This document shows, piece by piece, positions 11,301 through 19,918 of a stretch of DNA of 64,000 nucleotides (its first letter is position 1; every line of letters starts with the position of its first letter). This DNA comes from Paraspadella gotoi (lineage: Eukaryota > Chaetognatha): the NCBI GenBank assembly GCA_051294375.1, contig CM119268.1, forward strand, positions 18,368,005 to 18,432,004, given 5' to 3'. The translations under genes were made by a program, and so were the position numbers. The notes under the pieces are model-generated. The model saw only the letters and a program-made list of their open reading frames with translations. It made no database searches and was not told the DNA's origin.

Positions 11301-13854
11301 CGTGTAACGGTTGTGCGAGATAAGAAAACCTGTGAGTAAAGCATCTGTAGTAGTTTAGTGAGGCCAGGAGGGCGCGGAGATCCTTTTGCGTCTTGATCTG
11401 CTTCAGTTTGATCTCGGCTTGTTCCAGCTTTTCCCTCTGTGGTTTCAGCTTATCCTGCGAGATGCTAAAGCCGAGGATCTTGATGTCGTCCTTCCTTAGT
11501 AGGACGCTTTTTGTCCACTTTAAGACGACGTTTTCTCGTCTACATATTTCCAGGAATTCTCGCAGGCGCTCTGCCATCTCCTCGGGTGATCTCGCTGTTA
11601 GGATGAGGTCGTCGACGTAAATGAGGAAGCTCTTTACGTCTCTTCCGAGGTCCGCGAAAATCTCGTCCAGGATGGCCTGCAGCACGTTTACACTGTTTAC
11701 TCCGCCCATGGGGAGCTTATTCATGTGCCAGTTGTGTCCTGCGCCTGCGAAAGCGGTTACCGGTTTGCATTTGTCCGCCAGATTTACCTGGTGAAAACAC
11801 GCCAGGATGTCGACCGAACATTGTAGTTCGTGGGGTTTGTATTCCTCTAAGATTGAGGCGATTGTCTGTGGCTCTGTCGCAAAGGTTGAGATGTTATCAT
11901 TTACAGCTGATAAGTCGCAGATTAGCCTCCATTGTTTCGCGAATGTTTCATCGTCCATTTGGTCTTGGTCGTTGGCGATGTGATTGGGTTTCTTTATCAA
12001 AAAGGCATTCGAATAAGCTTCTCCAGATGTTCTGGAGACGACTCCAGCTTTCTCGTAGACTTCGAGATATCTTTTGAGGGCTGCCTTCTTCACTGGGCCT
12101 TGATTCACGAATCTTGGTTTTGGTAAGCCTTCTGTCGTGTAGCCAAGGTCGACTCTATAATTCAGGAATCCTTCCTTGCAGTCGTTTATTGATTCCCCAA
12201 AAACGTCTCTGAATTCCCAGACTGTTTCCCAAACTATGGGAGCTTTGTCAATGAGGGATGGGTCAATTTCCTTAAACGGGCGTAGAAATTCGTCCTTCCC
12301 TCGGTCGTCGTGCTTCTGACGTCTCCTTCTTCTCGCTTCTTCTACCGCTTCCAGTTCCGCTTCTGAAGGTGTGTGTTTAACAATCTTCGTTGGCGGTATG
12401 TTTTCTTTGCGTACTCGTCGTAATTTTGGTCTTTCCCCTGTTAAATCTGCCTGGATTGGTCTTGCAATACAGTCCGGATCCAGATTTAAATTCGTCTTGG
12501 CTTCTTCCGTGACGATTAGTTTTGCTTCTCCCCATTCGCCGGGTTCGCCTGGCAGTTCCACCCCTTGTTTTAGGTGCTCGCCTGATACTGTGCACGCCGT
12601 CTCGCCGTCGCGGGATTGTAGGATCCACTTTGCCTCCGCGAGCGACTTCCAGTAAACCCTGGCTGCTCTCACCACGAGGTTCCCCGTCTCGTTCCTTTCT
12701 GCGTAGAGCGGTACCTGTGTTTTCTCGTCAACACACTTTCTTGCAAGCCATCTTGCTGCTTTTAGAGCTGACTGTTTGTCCTTAAAGAGATGCGTAACCG
12801 GTTTTCCCGCCATGTGTGCTACTTGTAGACCTTTCTTTTCGGCTGGGGTGACGATCCACATCTCATTGGCTGGCCCTGGGTCGGTTGTGGCCGTTCCGAT
12901 TATCACGTCCCTGTCCTCTTCGTCTGGGGATATGAAGAAGGTCGTGTCCAGTATCCAATTTTGGAACATGACTCTGAGATTGATGCGGTCTCTGATGACG
13001 ACGTTTCCGTTTCCTGTCGATACCCGGAGTGGTGGGCCGGAGTAGATTTTGCTCGTCATTGACCATTCGTCTACAAACTTCTTCGGGATAGTGTTTATCG
13101 ATGCCCCTGTGTCGTAAAGGCAGCTCGCTGGGGCTCCTCCTACCACTGCTGGGATGTAGCTGTTGCTGTTGAAGTTGATTTTTCTTTTTGTGTCATCCCT
13201 AGGTGGCGGGTCATTTCGTGGGTGGGGCGGATGGGTTTGCAGCGGACTCGTTGGTAAAGGGGGGGGTTCCATTTCACCTTTTGTATCTTCCGGGGTTATT
13301 ATTTCTCGGATGAAGACCTCCGGTTCATGACAACTTATTTCCGCTTTCCTTATCGTTGCCTGGTGTAGGGATTCGCCTTTTGCATCACCGACGATGGAAT
13401 AGGTTGGGTTGTAGATTGCCTTCCTGCATCTTGTGCTTAGGGTGGCCACTCGTGGCCTTAGGCGATTCAGTCGTGACTTTCCTCTCGACTCTGGTGTCAG
13501 CGGCCTTTCTGCCGGTAGTGTGTCGGCGTCTCTACTTTCGGTTTCATCGTCACTTGTTGATAAACTTTCACCTTCGTCTTGCGAGGGTAATTTGTTTCCT
13601 TTCTTTTTGCATAACTTCTTGCATATTTTCAACCTTTTTACAAAAGCTTTCTTTTCATTTAGTGCCCAGTTTTTCCATGGCTGTAGGCTTTCCTTTACTA
13701 TTTCTAGTGCTAATCTTTTCTTTTCACTTTCCTCAAGTGGATTGAAAAGTCTGTGGAGGCGCACTGCGGCTGTTCTTCCAGTAAATTTTAGTGCTGCTTT
13801 CGCGCATTCTTTTAAATGCGTTTGATTTCGTCCCGATGGCATCTCTTTGGCCAT
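8305..13854 (-). CDS. pol: Gypsy-like Pol polyprotein (PR-RT-RH-OTU-like-IN)
   Basis: One open frame of 1849 codons. Residues 1-215 are basic and unassigned. The aspartic protease has DTGAS at about 248-252. Reverse transcriptase spans about 560-860, with Asp682 and YVDD at 746-749, plus GFSISQDKLKPQ and NYYRCF as in Ty3/gypsy RT. RNase H spans about 898-1021 with Asp902, Glu943 and Asp968. An OTU-like segment covers about 1065-1192, followed by a Pro-rich linker to about 1365. Integrase has the H..H..C..C zinc motif at 1509-1547, catalytic Asp1576, Asp1634 and Glu1669, and an SH3-like GDRVYVRRD...GPHEILEI region near 1782-1840. It would copy the element RNA and integrate the DNA. The start ATG, with its CAAATGGC context, is conserved in copy A, which supports a separately started pol frame. 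All catalytic residues appear present. Confidence 0.92.
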   Translation of the reverse strand: MAKEMPSGRNQTHLKECAKAALKFTGRTAAVRLHRLFNPLEESEKKRLALEIVKESLQPWKNWALNEKKAFVKRLKICKKLCKKKGNKLPSQDEGESLSTSDDETESRDADTLPAERPLTPESRGKSRLNRLRPRVATLSTRCRKAIYNPTYSIVGDAKGESLHQATIRKAEISCHEPEVFIREIITPEDTKGEMEPPPLPTSPLQTHPPHPRNDPPPRDDTKRKINFNSNSYIPAVVGGAPASCLYDTGASINTIPKKFVDEWSMTSKIYSGPPLRVSTGNGNVVIRDRINLRVMFQNWILDTTFFISPDEEDRDVIIGTATTDPGPANEMWIVTPAEKKGLQVAHMAGKPVTHLFKDKQSALKAARWLARKCVDEKTQVPLYAERNETGNLVVRAARVYWKSLAEAKWILQSRDGETACTVSGEHLKQGVELPGEPGEWGEAKLIVTEEAKTNLNLDPDCIARPIQADLTGERPKLRRVRKENIPPTKIVKHTPSEAELEAVEEARRRRRQKHDDRGKDEFLRPFKEIDPSLIDKAPIVWETVWEFRDVFGESINDCKEGFLNYRVDLGYTTEGLPKPRFVNQGPVKKAALKRYLEVYEKAGVVSRTSGEAYSNAFLIKKPNHIANDQDQMDDETFAKQWRLICDLSAVNDNISTFATEPQTIASILEEYKPHELQCSVDILACFHQVNLADKCKPVTAFAGAGHNWHMNKLPMGGVNSVNVLQAILDEIFADLGRDVKSFLIYVDDLILTARSPEEMAERLREFLEICRRENVVLKWTKSVLLRKDDIKILGFSISQDKLKPQREKLEQAEIKLKQIKTQKDLRALLASLNYYRCFTHRFSYLAQPLHALTLVDKSSFKFEGKHREALETLVSEIKNTPGLNFLNDAKIKNGEYRIYADASTSAMGGLITATANGVEYPLSFHSKSFPDEYKIKHINILETLAFNMMIRKFKGYICGRRVKLITDSQYFKRVMDLQHDRQQLLPTNVLRWITEIRQECHPNEVILVKSEDNPADFLTRFTEQGQITPLDTPFMPAGFNIEGTYEPGYSEDPISGGAWPGHLELRVGGAPTLSVVAATLKIDEKLFRTTFFNFVRKEFEKKRENIKKLYGEPKTKDADTFIRCISAKDWMLGHPELEMLADMIDIRIRILDEDVTTPAGCKFEKTYGTNDQRELKIFRTTTGQASLIADESANLRVANATEKEKKEIKVITKDIINDAITEKWLGPNSNIPYAERLAPPPRQRKKEDLPANTTIIYRIPTTNETQKKPGPPATKPQDETREAAPPTSQIKRPGASGETRTPPRSPMHTAPPSVPPPISPPSTPTKWKTASPPAPQENGTGDIRTAAPPTARNQSPGPERRRHPRADERRRSAWEADEAIEIPPDSTTEASIEVDALDLLEEENQPTQRDSQLLPLIDEVKKWQNEDEDIKSIKTIYKNHGAMGLKAHLMSTQRKALTPTQIFLMKNAEELEITRDDILCVIGYKINTRTTRYVVPKKNLGEVVKKIHEKLGHPGRDRTAYLVSQYVAAPEMVRTCADIVLTCDLCRRTTDEVHLNETDPTPTIALTPWESLCIDVMHLPTSGGISHVVVASDNATAYTWALPIRRADAQNIITALDKNIFLLHGSYLEINFDGATSLNGEEMRSFLDLLDTSGRRTLISRKNSNRAERDIGRIRQALRKAIDDDATAWSKKLPHILLTLNATPITGWKTDMSPHELQFGHKPRLIEAPDEETYEYLSDYAKLRADRQEEAQHKIAEQRRIRNRTSKRVNRFRDPKKLAVGDRVYVRRDLIRTGAAPAANKMKTIYTGPHEILEIKGNHFIVEIAGKRITYHRRRLKAAGGDSPVFKS

Positions 13855-13967
13855 TTGTTTTATTTCATCTGCGGCGTGCTGCGCTAACTGCCGCTTTCAT
13901 CCTTTCCTGGGATGTACTCTGCCTATTTCTGTTTCTTCGATATATTTTCTCTTACTTTTCATGAAAT

Positions 13968-15601
13968 TTAATTTCTTATCAGAGTAAACATTTTCAGCGT
14001 CTCAACAACAAGGAAATCTCTACGTCTGGAATCGAATTTGTTCCTCGGTCTTCCCCTGTAGGATCTGTCTCCCCAACGGCCTTCGTTCCTTTCTTCGCGG
14101 CGTTCCCGGCCGTCATTTCTGGCGCGGTAGTCGCGGTTTGGCTTTTCTCGCCATTTTTCGATCATCCTTCTTCTCGTCCTTCTTTTCCGTTCATCAGGGT
14201 GGCCATGTCCTTGGTGAGCTTTTCCAGTAATTCTCGTGAATTATTCGCTTCCTGTAGCATGGCCCCCTGGTAGAGGGCGCTGGCGCTTTCTGCTGGGTTC
14301 TTATCATTCAATCCTTTCTGCAGGAGGGAGTCGGTGAGGACTTGACGGTCATTATCCTTGACGGAGTTGATGAAACGTCTCCCCTTTGCTTGGTTTCCGT
14401 GGGTCACCAGCCATCCGCGGAGGATCCATTCGATTCGTTTCCCTAGGTCCCTTTTCCTTCCTTTTTCGATGTAGGAGCGGAAATCCATCGCTTCCTGTGC
14501 GATCCCTGGAGCGTAGGGTGTCAAGGCCTTCGTCAGCAGACGTGCGGTGTGCCTTGGGACTGCGCCTCGTTCTCATTCCTCCGGTGCGACGACGTCGAAC
14601 TGCGATATACCTCGTTACCAAGGCGAGGCCTGCTCCGCGTGTACTCCGGTTCGACTTACTTCGACGCGTCCGCCACCTCCGAGGCTGAGATTGATGTTGA
14701 CTCGAAGATGTCGCATAGTCCTTGTAGAGACTACCGCCTATCGGGTCAAGAAGCAGCTGACCTCGTAGTCTCTGGTGATAAGGCTTGGAGTTTTCATCCA
14801 CGTTGTGACGTCGACCCTGCATCTCGCAGGGACTGATAGATCCCTCGTAGGAAATCCTGGGGTTTTCTCGGCTCGTCGTTTCTCTATCTTATCGTGCTGA
14901 TTCTGGGCGTGGCTTCCGCGCGGCTGGGGCATATTCTCGACGGGGAGGGTCGCGGCTATCGTCGCGTATGGTTTCGCGGCTGTAGTCACGCCTCCGTCTA
15001 AATGTTCCGATGTCGCGGTCCGTCTCTCCACGGTCTCCGTCGTCCCGTCGGTCGTCGTCTCCGTCGTTCTCGCAACAAGTTCATTATTTCTGTTATGTTG
15101 CTGTTGTCTTGTTCACCGTGTCTTTTATGATTCCACGGTGTTATGCAACTGTCCGAACTTTTCAGATAATTTATGTTTTCCACCTTGTTGTCGTTACTAG
15201 CGGAGCATTTCTCTGAACCCATTGAGTGATCTCCGCCTTTTCCAGCTGCGACGTTTCGTAGGTTCGTTGAAGTCCAGTTGGTGAGTCGTCCTCCGTGAGG
15301 AGATTTCAACGCGGCCTCCGTGTCCTTGTCGTTTCCCTGCTGTTTTTGTCGTTTACCGTCATTTTGCTGAGTCCGGATGTGACGTCGTTGATGTCGTCGG
15401 CTGCGCGATTGCGCTTTGACTTCCGGAGCCATGATCGACATCCCAGTCGTGGATCGAGGTATGTCCTACCATCATGGATCTTTGCGGACGCGGTAACGGC
15501 TGGTCGGGCGTCGGGGCCGATGGATGCATGTTTTTCTCCGCCATTTCTTTCGTTTCGTTTTTCTTTCCTTTTTGCGTGAGCTTATCGACGGCCTTCGTCA
15601 A
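13968..15601 (-). pseudogene. gag: Gag region of copy B, split by frameshifts
   Basis: On the minus strand the likely start is the ATG-led frame at 15601-15359 (MTKAVDKLTQKGKK...). Coding then continues in other frames through 15441-14738. A capsid-like stretch at 14524-14162 is shared with copy A (IEWILRGW, FINSVKDNDRQV). A final frame at 14165-13968 is rich in Arg and Gly (RWGDRSYRGRPRN). The last two frames overlap by four bases, ATGA, which could be stop-start coupling or a lost base. No CCHC zinc knuckle is seen, so RNA binding may rest on the Arg/Gly-rich tail. The product would form the particle shell. As written it is broken, but single-base assembly errors could explain this. Confidence 0.6.
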
Positions 15602-15791
15602 GTTTGCCCAAGACGCAGATTTCTTATGACGTCAACTTGGCTGTTCTTCAGAGTTCTTGTTTGTTCGTTGCGCACTTTGTTCGCTTTCGAAAATAACCTT
15701 TTTCCTTGTGGTAGCGGGTCGTGGTTGGCGGCGTGGGGCGATTTCGATTTTCGACGAGTTTAAAATTGTCGATTTTCGAAGTTTCTTTCGC

Positions 15792-15809
15792 ATCTCGTGT
15801 GTGACACCA
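15792..15809 (-). other. Primer binding site of copy B
   Basis: Immediately inside the 5' LTR the element strand reads TGGTGTCACACACGAGAT. It begins with TGG, as a site pairing with a tRNA 3' CCA end does. I cannot assign the tRNA by eye. Confidence 0.65.
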
Positions 15810-16254
15810 CATCGACGATAACTGAACTGCCGTGATACTAAGAGGAGAAGGAATCTTCGAATAACGAAACAAGAGTTTTATTTCTCAGAATAAAAATGTG
15901 ATCACAAAATAAAGGATGAAATTCTTTTGCTCTTTCTTTGTGAGCCAGAAGAACCAAGTGAAAACAAATTCACATCAAGCTCTATCTCTACTTTTAGTTC
16001 ACGCTCCTAACCCCACTAAGTCCCTGCCTTGTTCCCCATTGGCCCCCGCCCGTATGATCCCTTCTACTCTACTGTGATTGGTTCGTGGTCCAAGTGTGGT
16101 CATAGAGTTTAGGGTAGGTCTTTGTTTGGGCTTTTGGTGAGGTCGCTTGCCCGGCTGCCTCTGCTGCTTCTGCTGCTTCTGCTCCTGCGTATGGTTGGGG
16201 AGGCGAGAAAGAGGAAACAGCAGCCGGCGACCGCGTGGTCAGTGAGCGTTGATG
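15810..16254 (-). repeat. 5' LTR of copy B
   Basis: This 445-bp stretch is a close match to 5528-5983, with the same CATC...GATG termini. Differences include several single-base gains or losses and a CTGCTGCTTCTGCTGCTTCTG run. It carries promoter and polyadenylation functions of the element by position; no convincing TATA box was picked out. Confidence 0.85.
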
Positions 16255-16257
16255 ATA

Positions 16258-16489
16258 TCAAGCTTCGTCCACATTTTCCTACCCACACACAAAAGTTCAT
16301 CTCAATCTATCCATCAATTATGATTAATTAGATATTTATTGGTTAAAATAAGTAAAAAGATTTTAGTAAATTCGACTTATGTTTTTTCCATTTAAACTAA
16401 TTCCACTCACACGATTCCATCGAAACTTTATATCCAGCTTTAATCACACACTCCTACTCACAACAAAATTAATCCAATCCAACAGCCAA
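16258..16489 (+). repeat. Fragment of the hairpin element's monomer repeats
   Basis: The words TTTTCCTACCCACACACAAAAGTTCATCTCAATC, ATGATTAATTAG, GATTTTAGTAAATTCGACTTA and CGATTCCATCGAAACTTTATAT also occur in the array at 38.35-39.27 kb. This identifies a fragment of the same element, cut by the gap. Confidence 0.6.
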
Positions 16490-16589
16490 NNNNNNNNNNN
16501 NNNNNNNNNNNNNNNNNNNNNNNNNNNNNNNNNNNNNNNNNNNNNNNNNNNNNNNNNNNNNNNNNNNNNNNNNNNNNNNNNNNNNNNNN
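16490..16589. other. Assembly gap (100 N)
   Basis: A run of 100 N. On the minus strand the 14 bases next to the gap follow a candidate acceptor (TGTTGCAG), so part of a host exon could be hidden here. Confidence 0.95.
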
Positions 16590-16745
16590 TGAAGAGTGCG
16601 ATCTGCAACATCTTTTTTATGTTATCATTATCAACATTGCATAAATTGACTGCACGTTTAGGGGTTCTACAATATATTTTTATAGTTTATTGATCAAAAG
16701 CTGTATTTTTTCTATAATGAAAGAGATCGCATAGAACAAAGTTAC

Positions 16746-16941
16746 CTTTCCTGTGGTAACCTTTCATCTATCATAACAGGTTGGCACATGAAATTAAAAT
16801 GATCTATTTCAAAAGATTCTGGACTTAAATCGTCCTTAATGGCGTTGTTCCAATATAAATATTTGCATTAGACAAAATTTGCTCTTGTGTCAGTTGAATA
16901 TTCACTAATTTTCCTTCAAGGGCCGTTCTCCAAAAATAACC
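16746..16941 (-). CDS. Exon of GAF-domain protein (middle of second GAF)
   Basis: The minus-strand reading starts after CTTCACAG and ends at AAAG|GTAACT. The first part encodes GYFWRTALEGKLVNIQ, which fits the GxxGxVAxxGxxLNI loop of GAF domains. The second part encodes DDLSPESFEIDHFNF and MCQPVMIDE, which fits the strand before the CxPI motif. The two parts are in different frames, so one base is missing or extra near 16835, probably an assembly error given similar indels elsewhere. The acceptor AG lies inside the target duplication of the adjacent TRIM element. Its phase does not join directly to the exon at 23279, so at least one exon is unseen. Confidence 0.62.
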
Positions 16942-16944
16942 CTG

Positions 16945-17594
16945 TGAAGAGACAGTAATTATTGTTATATGTTAGTGATAGAACCGTTCAATTTAAGCAG
17001 TCCCTGAGCTTTGGATCAGGCTGTAACACCGTGTTACAGGCGGGTTAAGCGCCCCGTCCTTCTTAACTGCCAGGCGACCACCGGGCTAGAACCCTGGACC
17101 TTTGGGTTGGGGGGCGAATGACTTGCCTCCGGCACCAATGGCCACTGATGAACGGTTGGTGGATTTTAGTGCACCATACATCCCCCCCTTGCGTAGGGAA
17201 AAGTCTGTTGCGTCTCTTCAGTGAATTGTTGGTGGAAAGTTCGTCACCAAGTTGAGGCATGTTGCCTGATGTGTTGTGGGCGGAAAGTGCATCGCCAGGT
17301 GGAGGCATGTCACCTGAAAATGTTGTTGTTGCTGTTGTGTTCGGAAATCGGGCTCACCAATGAAGAAACAGTAATTATTGTTGTATGTTAGTGATAGAAC
17401 CGTTCAATAAAAGCAGTCCCTGAGCTTCGGATCAGGCTGTAACACCGTGTTACAGGCGGGTTAAGCGCCCCATCCCTCTTAACTGCCAGGCGACCACCAG
17501 GCTAGAACCCCGGACCTTTGGGTTGGGAGGCGAATGACTTGCCTCCGGCACCAATGACCGCTGATGAACGGTTGGTGGATTTTAGTCCACCATA
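16945..17594 (-). mobile_element. Complete TRIM-A element (LTR-interior-LTR)
   Basis: Two 234-bp repeats (16945-17178 and 17361-17594) flank a 182-bp interior, and CCTG occurs on both sides (16941-16944, 17595-17598). On the element strand the LTR starts TATGGTGGACTAAAATCC and ends TCTCTTCA. The interior begins TTGGTGAGCCCGATTTCCG, a PBS-like TGG site, and ends AGGGGGGGATG, a polypurine tract. It lacks retroviral genes, so it would depend on an autonomous partner. The LTR also holds a tRNA-like T arm (CCGGGGTTCTAGCCCGG in most copies), so a dimeric SINE is the alternative. Confidence 0.82.
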
Positions 17595-17598
17595 CCTG

Positions 17599-17945
17599 TT
17601 TATTTATTGGGCAGGTCAATAGTTTCACTTCCTCATTTTTTGTGAAGTAAACAAACATCTCGTTATCCCTAAAAATTCAGTCGAAAGCGTTAAATTATGC
17701 ATAATTTCCTGTATTATTTTCTGAACATTTTTGGTATTGATTTGAAGGTTAATAAACTGTTCTTATGCTGTTGGTATTTAAAGTTATAGCTGAACCTTCA
17801 ATTATTGAGGCTAGACATTCTTTAAAAGTTAACTATTAATAATGATTAAAGTTATATTCAACTTTAACATTTAATTTTTAAATTAATGATTAACTTCTGT
17901 CAATTCTTATATTAATTGTATCTTAAAATTGGTATAATTTATTGT
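17599..17945. other. AT-rich intron
   Basis: No gene, RNA or repeat structure is recognised here beyond AT-rich sequence. Confidence 0.4.
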
Positions 17946-18223
17946 TTTAACGTCATTACAAGTACAGTTAAAATGCTGTTTAATATTAATATTTTTATAA
18001 TGGAGTATTACAGTGCTGAACAAAACATTATAAATGACAAATATTTTGACCTAGGGGTGGGACCCTATATCCATAGAAAATTTTAACGTCTTGCCCTGTC
18101 TGAATGATTTGAGATACAATAATAAAATGAGTGGTAAAAGTGTTTTTGGCTTTTTACTTTCATATACAATGAAAAAAATTTAAGCAACTACAAGGCGTCG
18201 TGGATGTTTTCAAAACATTGAGT

Positions 18224-18476
18224 TATGGCAACAGCCGGGTTGCCTGTGATGCATCTCAGTGGGGCATCTCACTGTTGGCTTTGGGGGCTTCCGACCCTCA
18301 GTGACGCCTCCAGTCACTGGCGCGGTTACCCTAGGACGGTCTCGCTTTGCCAACGCAGAGGGAAGTCGTTAGGACTGTGGATGGAACACTACGCCTGGGA
18401 TGGTGTGTTCCCCCTCTGAGCCAATGGATTTGGCTGACGGATGGTGGACGTGAGGCGGTGTGAATATACCGCCACA
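18224..18476 (+). mobile_element. TRIM-C solo LTR-like insertion
   Basis: This 253-bp GC-rich segment starts TATGGCAACAGCC, ends ACCGCCACA, and is flanked by GAGT on both sides (18220-18223, 18477-18480). The duplicated locus at about 20190 lacks it and reads CATTGATCG, giving a filled/empty pair. Its head resembles TRIM-B (TATGGYAACAG, TGTGATGC, GGCATCT). Confidence 0.75.
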
Positions 18477-19133
18477 GAGTCGTTTTTTTGTGCGCGCATT
18501 GTATTGCACACGATAAAAGCCATACTTGTTAATATTTTTCACTAGTCGTTTCTGAACATGACAGTGTTATGTCTTATCTTCAATTCACTTCATTTTAAGA
18601 TTTTAATCACTATCCTAGTTATACCTATTTAATATTTATTTTTAGTTCAGGTATATAAGTAAAACAAAATTTTACGAAGATTATAATGAATATGCTTAAA
18701 TTGTCGAATACTTTGTATTTCTTACCTTTTTGACGATTTTATTATGTATTAAGAAATCTTACATGATAAATTTAATTATCTGACAATATCGTTAATAATT
18801 TTTTTGATAAAAGTTAGTTTTATTAAAAATTAAACCATAATAGTAACTTATACAAATCTTACCTGCTTACTTTAATTTTTTTTAACCAAAACACCATGTA
18901 CACCTTACTATACTACATTATTATACTCAAATAAGTGCTTCCAAAAATATTTTTAACTTTTATATATTAGAATGAGATTCAACAGTAAGTATTCAAACAT
19001 TTTTCTTCCAAACCGCGCATCCGTCTGTCCGTCTGGCCACCCTTAGCAAAAAACTCCAATTCCTCGTGATTGGATGGTTGAACCCACACTCCCACAGATG
19101 ATACACATCACCCAACCAAAGAACATGAGAGAT

Positions 19134-19342
19134 TGCAAAGAAAGTAATTATTATTATGTGCTAGTGACAGAACCGTTCAATATAAGCAGCCCCTGAGCTT
19201 CGGATCAGGCTGTAACACCATCCCTCTTAACTGCTAAGCGACCACCGGGCCAGAACCCCAGACCTTTGGGTTGGGAGGCGAAAGACTTGCTTCCAGCACC
19301 AATGACCGCTGATGAACGGTTGGTGGATTTTAGTCCACCATA
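19134..19342 (-). mobile_element. TRIM-A solo LTR
   Basis: A single minus-strand LTR, shortened by loss of the TGTAACAC-region palindrome, lies between AGAT duplications (19130-19133, 19343-19346). Confidence 0.78.
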
Positions 19343-19833
19343 AGATTAACTTTACACTAGACATGTATGACGACAATGCTCAACAGAATCGAGCTTCAAA
19401 CAAGTTTGAACAAACAACGTCGGATCTGCCTATGATAATTAAGCGGTATAAAGTATAAAGTATAAAGTATAAAGCTAATCCAATGTTATATCACGATAAT
19501 TCTTTCTTTCAATTTGTGATCTAAACAGATCATAACAAATCAAGACATAAAAAATCATGACAAATCTATAAATCAATTGATCAATCAATCATTACCAGAT
19601 CAACGCATCAATGCATGAACCATTTTAATTACCATTTAACGGTAGACATTTTGTGAAATCCTTTCTTTTGTTGTGTTTGGATTAAGAAAAAGTTTGAAAT
19701 CGATTCTACAACAATTTATTTTTGAGACAGTAAACATTAAGGCAGGCTAAAATTGCACACTTTTTATAACTTTTAGTTCTCTCAAGATTTTTTTCCCTAA
19801 GTTGTAGTTCATTCAAATAGCGATGTCGCCGGC

Positions 19834-19858
19834 NNNNNNNNNNNNNNNNNNNNNNNNN
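19834..19858. other. Assembly gap (25 N)
   Basis: A run of N that separates the two copies of duplication 1, together with 60 bp of unrelated sequence. Confidence 0.95.
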
Positions 19859-19918
19859 TCTCGATGTATTAGCTCTAATACTCAAAGATTACGCATGTTA
19901 TGCTGAATGACCTTTCCT

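Larger units (their letters stand above)
5528..16254 (-). mobile_element. Near-complete Ty3/gypsy-like retroelement with env, copy B
   Basis: This is a 10.7-kb minus-strand element: 5' LTR (15810-16254), PBS, gag region, pol ORF, env-like ORF, PPT, 3' LTR (5528-5983). The pol order PR-RT-RH-IN fits Metaviridae. The pol and env ORFs are open over 1849 and 745 codons, while gag is split into several frames. No matching target duplication is visible: CTGA precedes 5528 and ATAT follows 16254. The ends may therefore have recombined, or the flanks may be misassembled. It inserted in an intron of the GAF gene, in the sense orientation. Confidence 0.9.
17946..19833 (+). repeat. Duplication 1, first copy
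   Basis: Nearly identical to 19919-21533. Differences are mostly one-base indels in homopolymers plus a 257-bp insertion in this copy. It ends exactly at a run of N, so unmerged haplotypes or a false duplication are as likely as a true tandem duplication. Confidence 0.85.

Noticed and set aside
12371-13825. Plus-strand open frames of 90-150 codons opposite pol and env
   Set aside because: Shadows of the long minus-strand frames. The catalytic motifs lie only on the minus strand.
16945-17594. Dimeric tRNA SINE as first explanation for the 234-bp repeats
   Set aside because: 4-bp target duplications, TGG start after the first repeat, and a G-rich polypurine tract before the second fit an LTR layout better. 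The tRNA-like module is kept as a separate finding.
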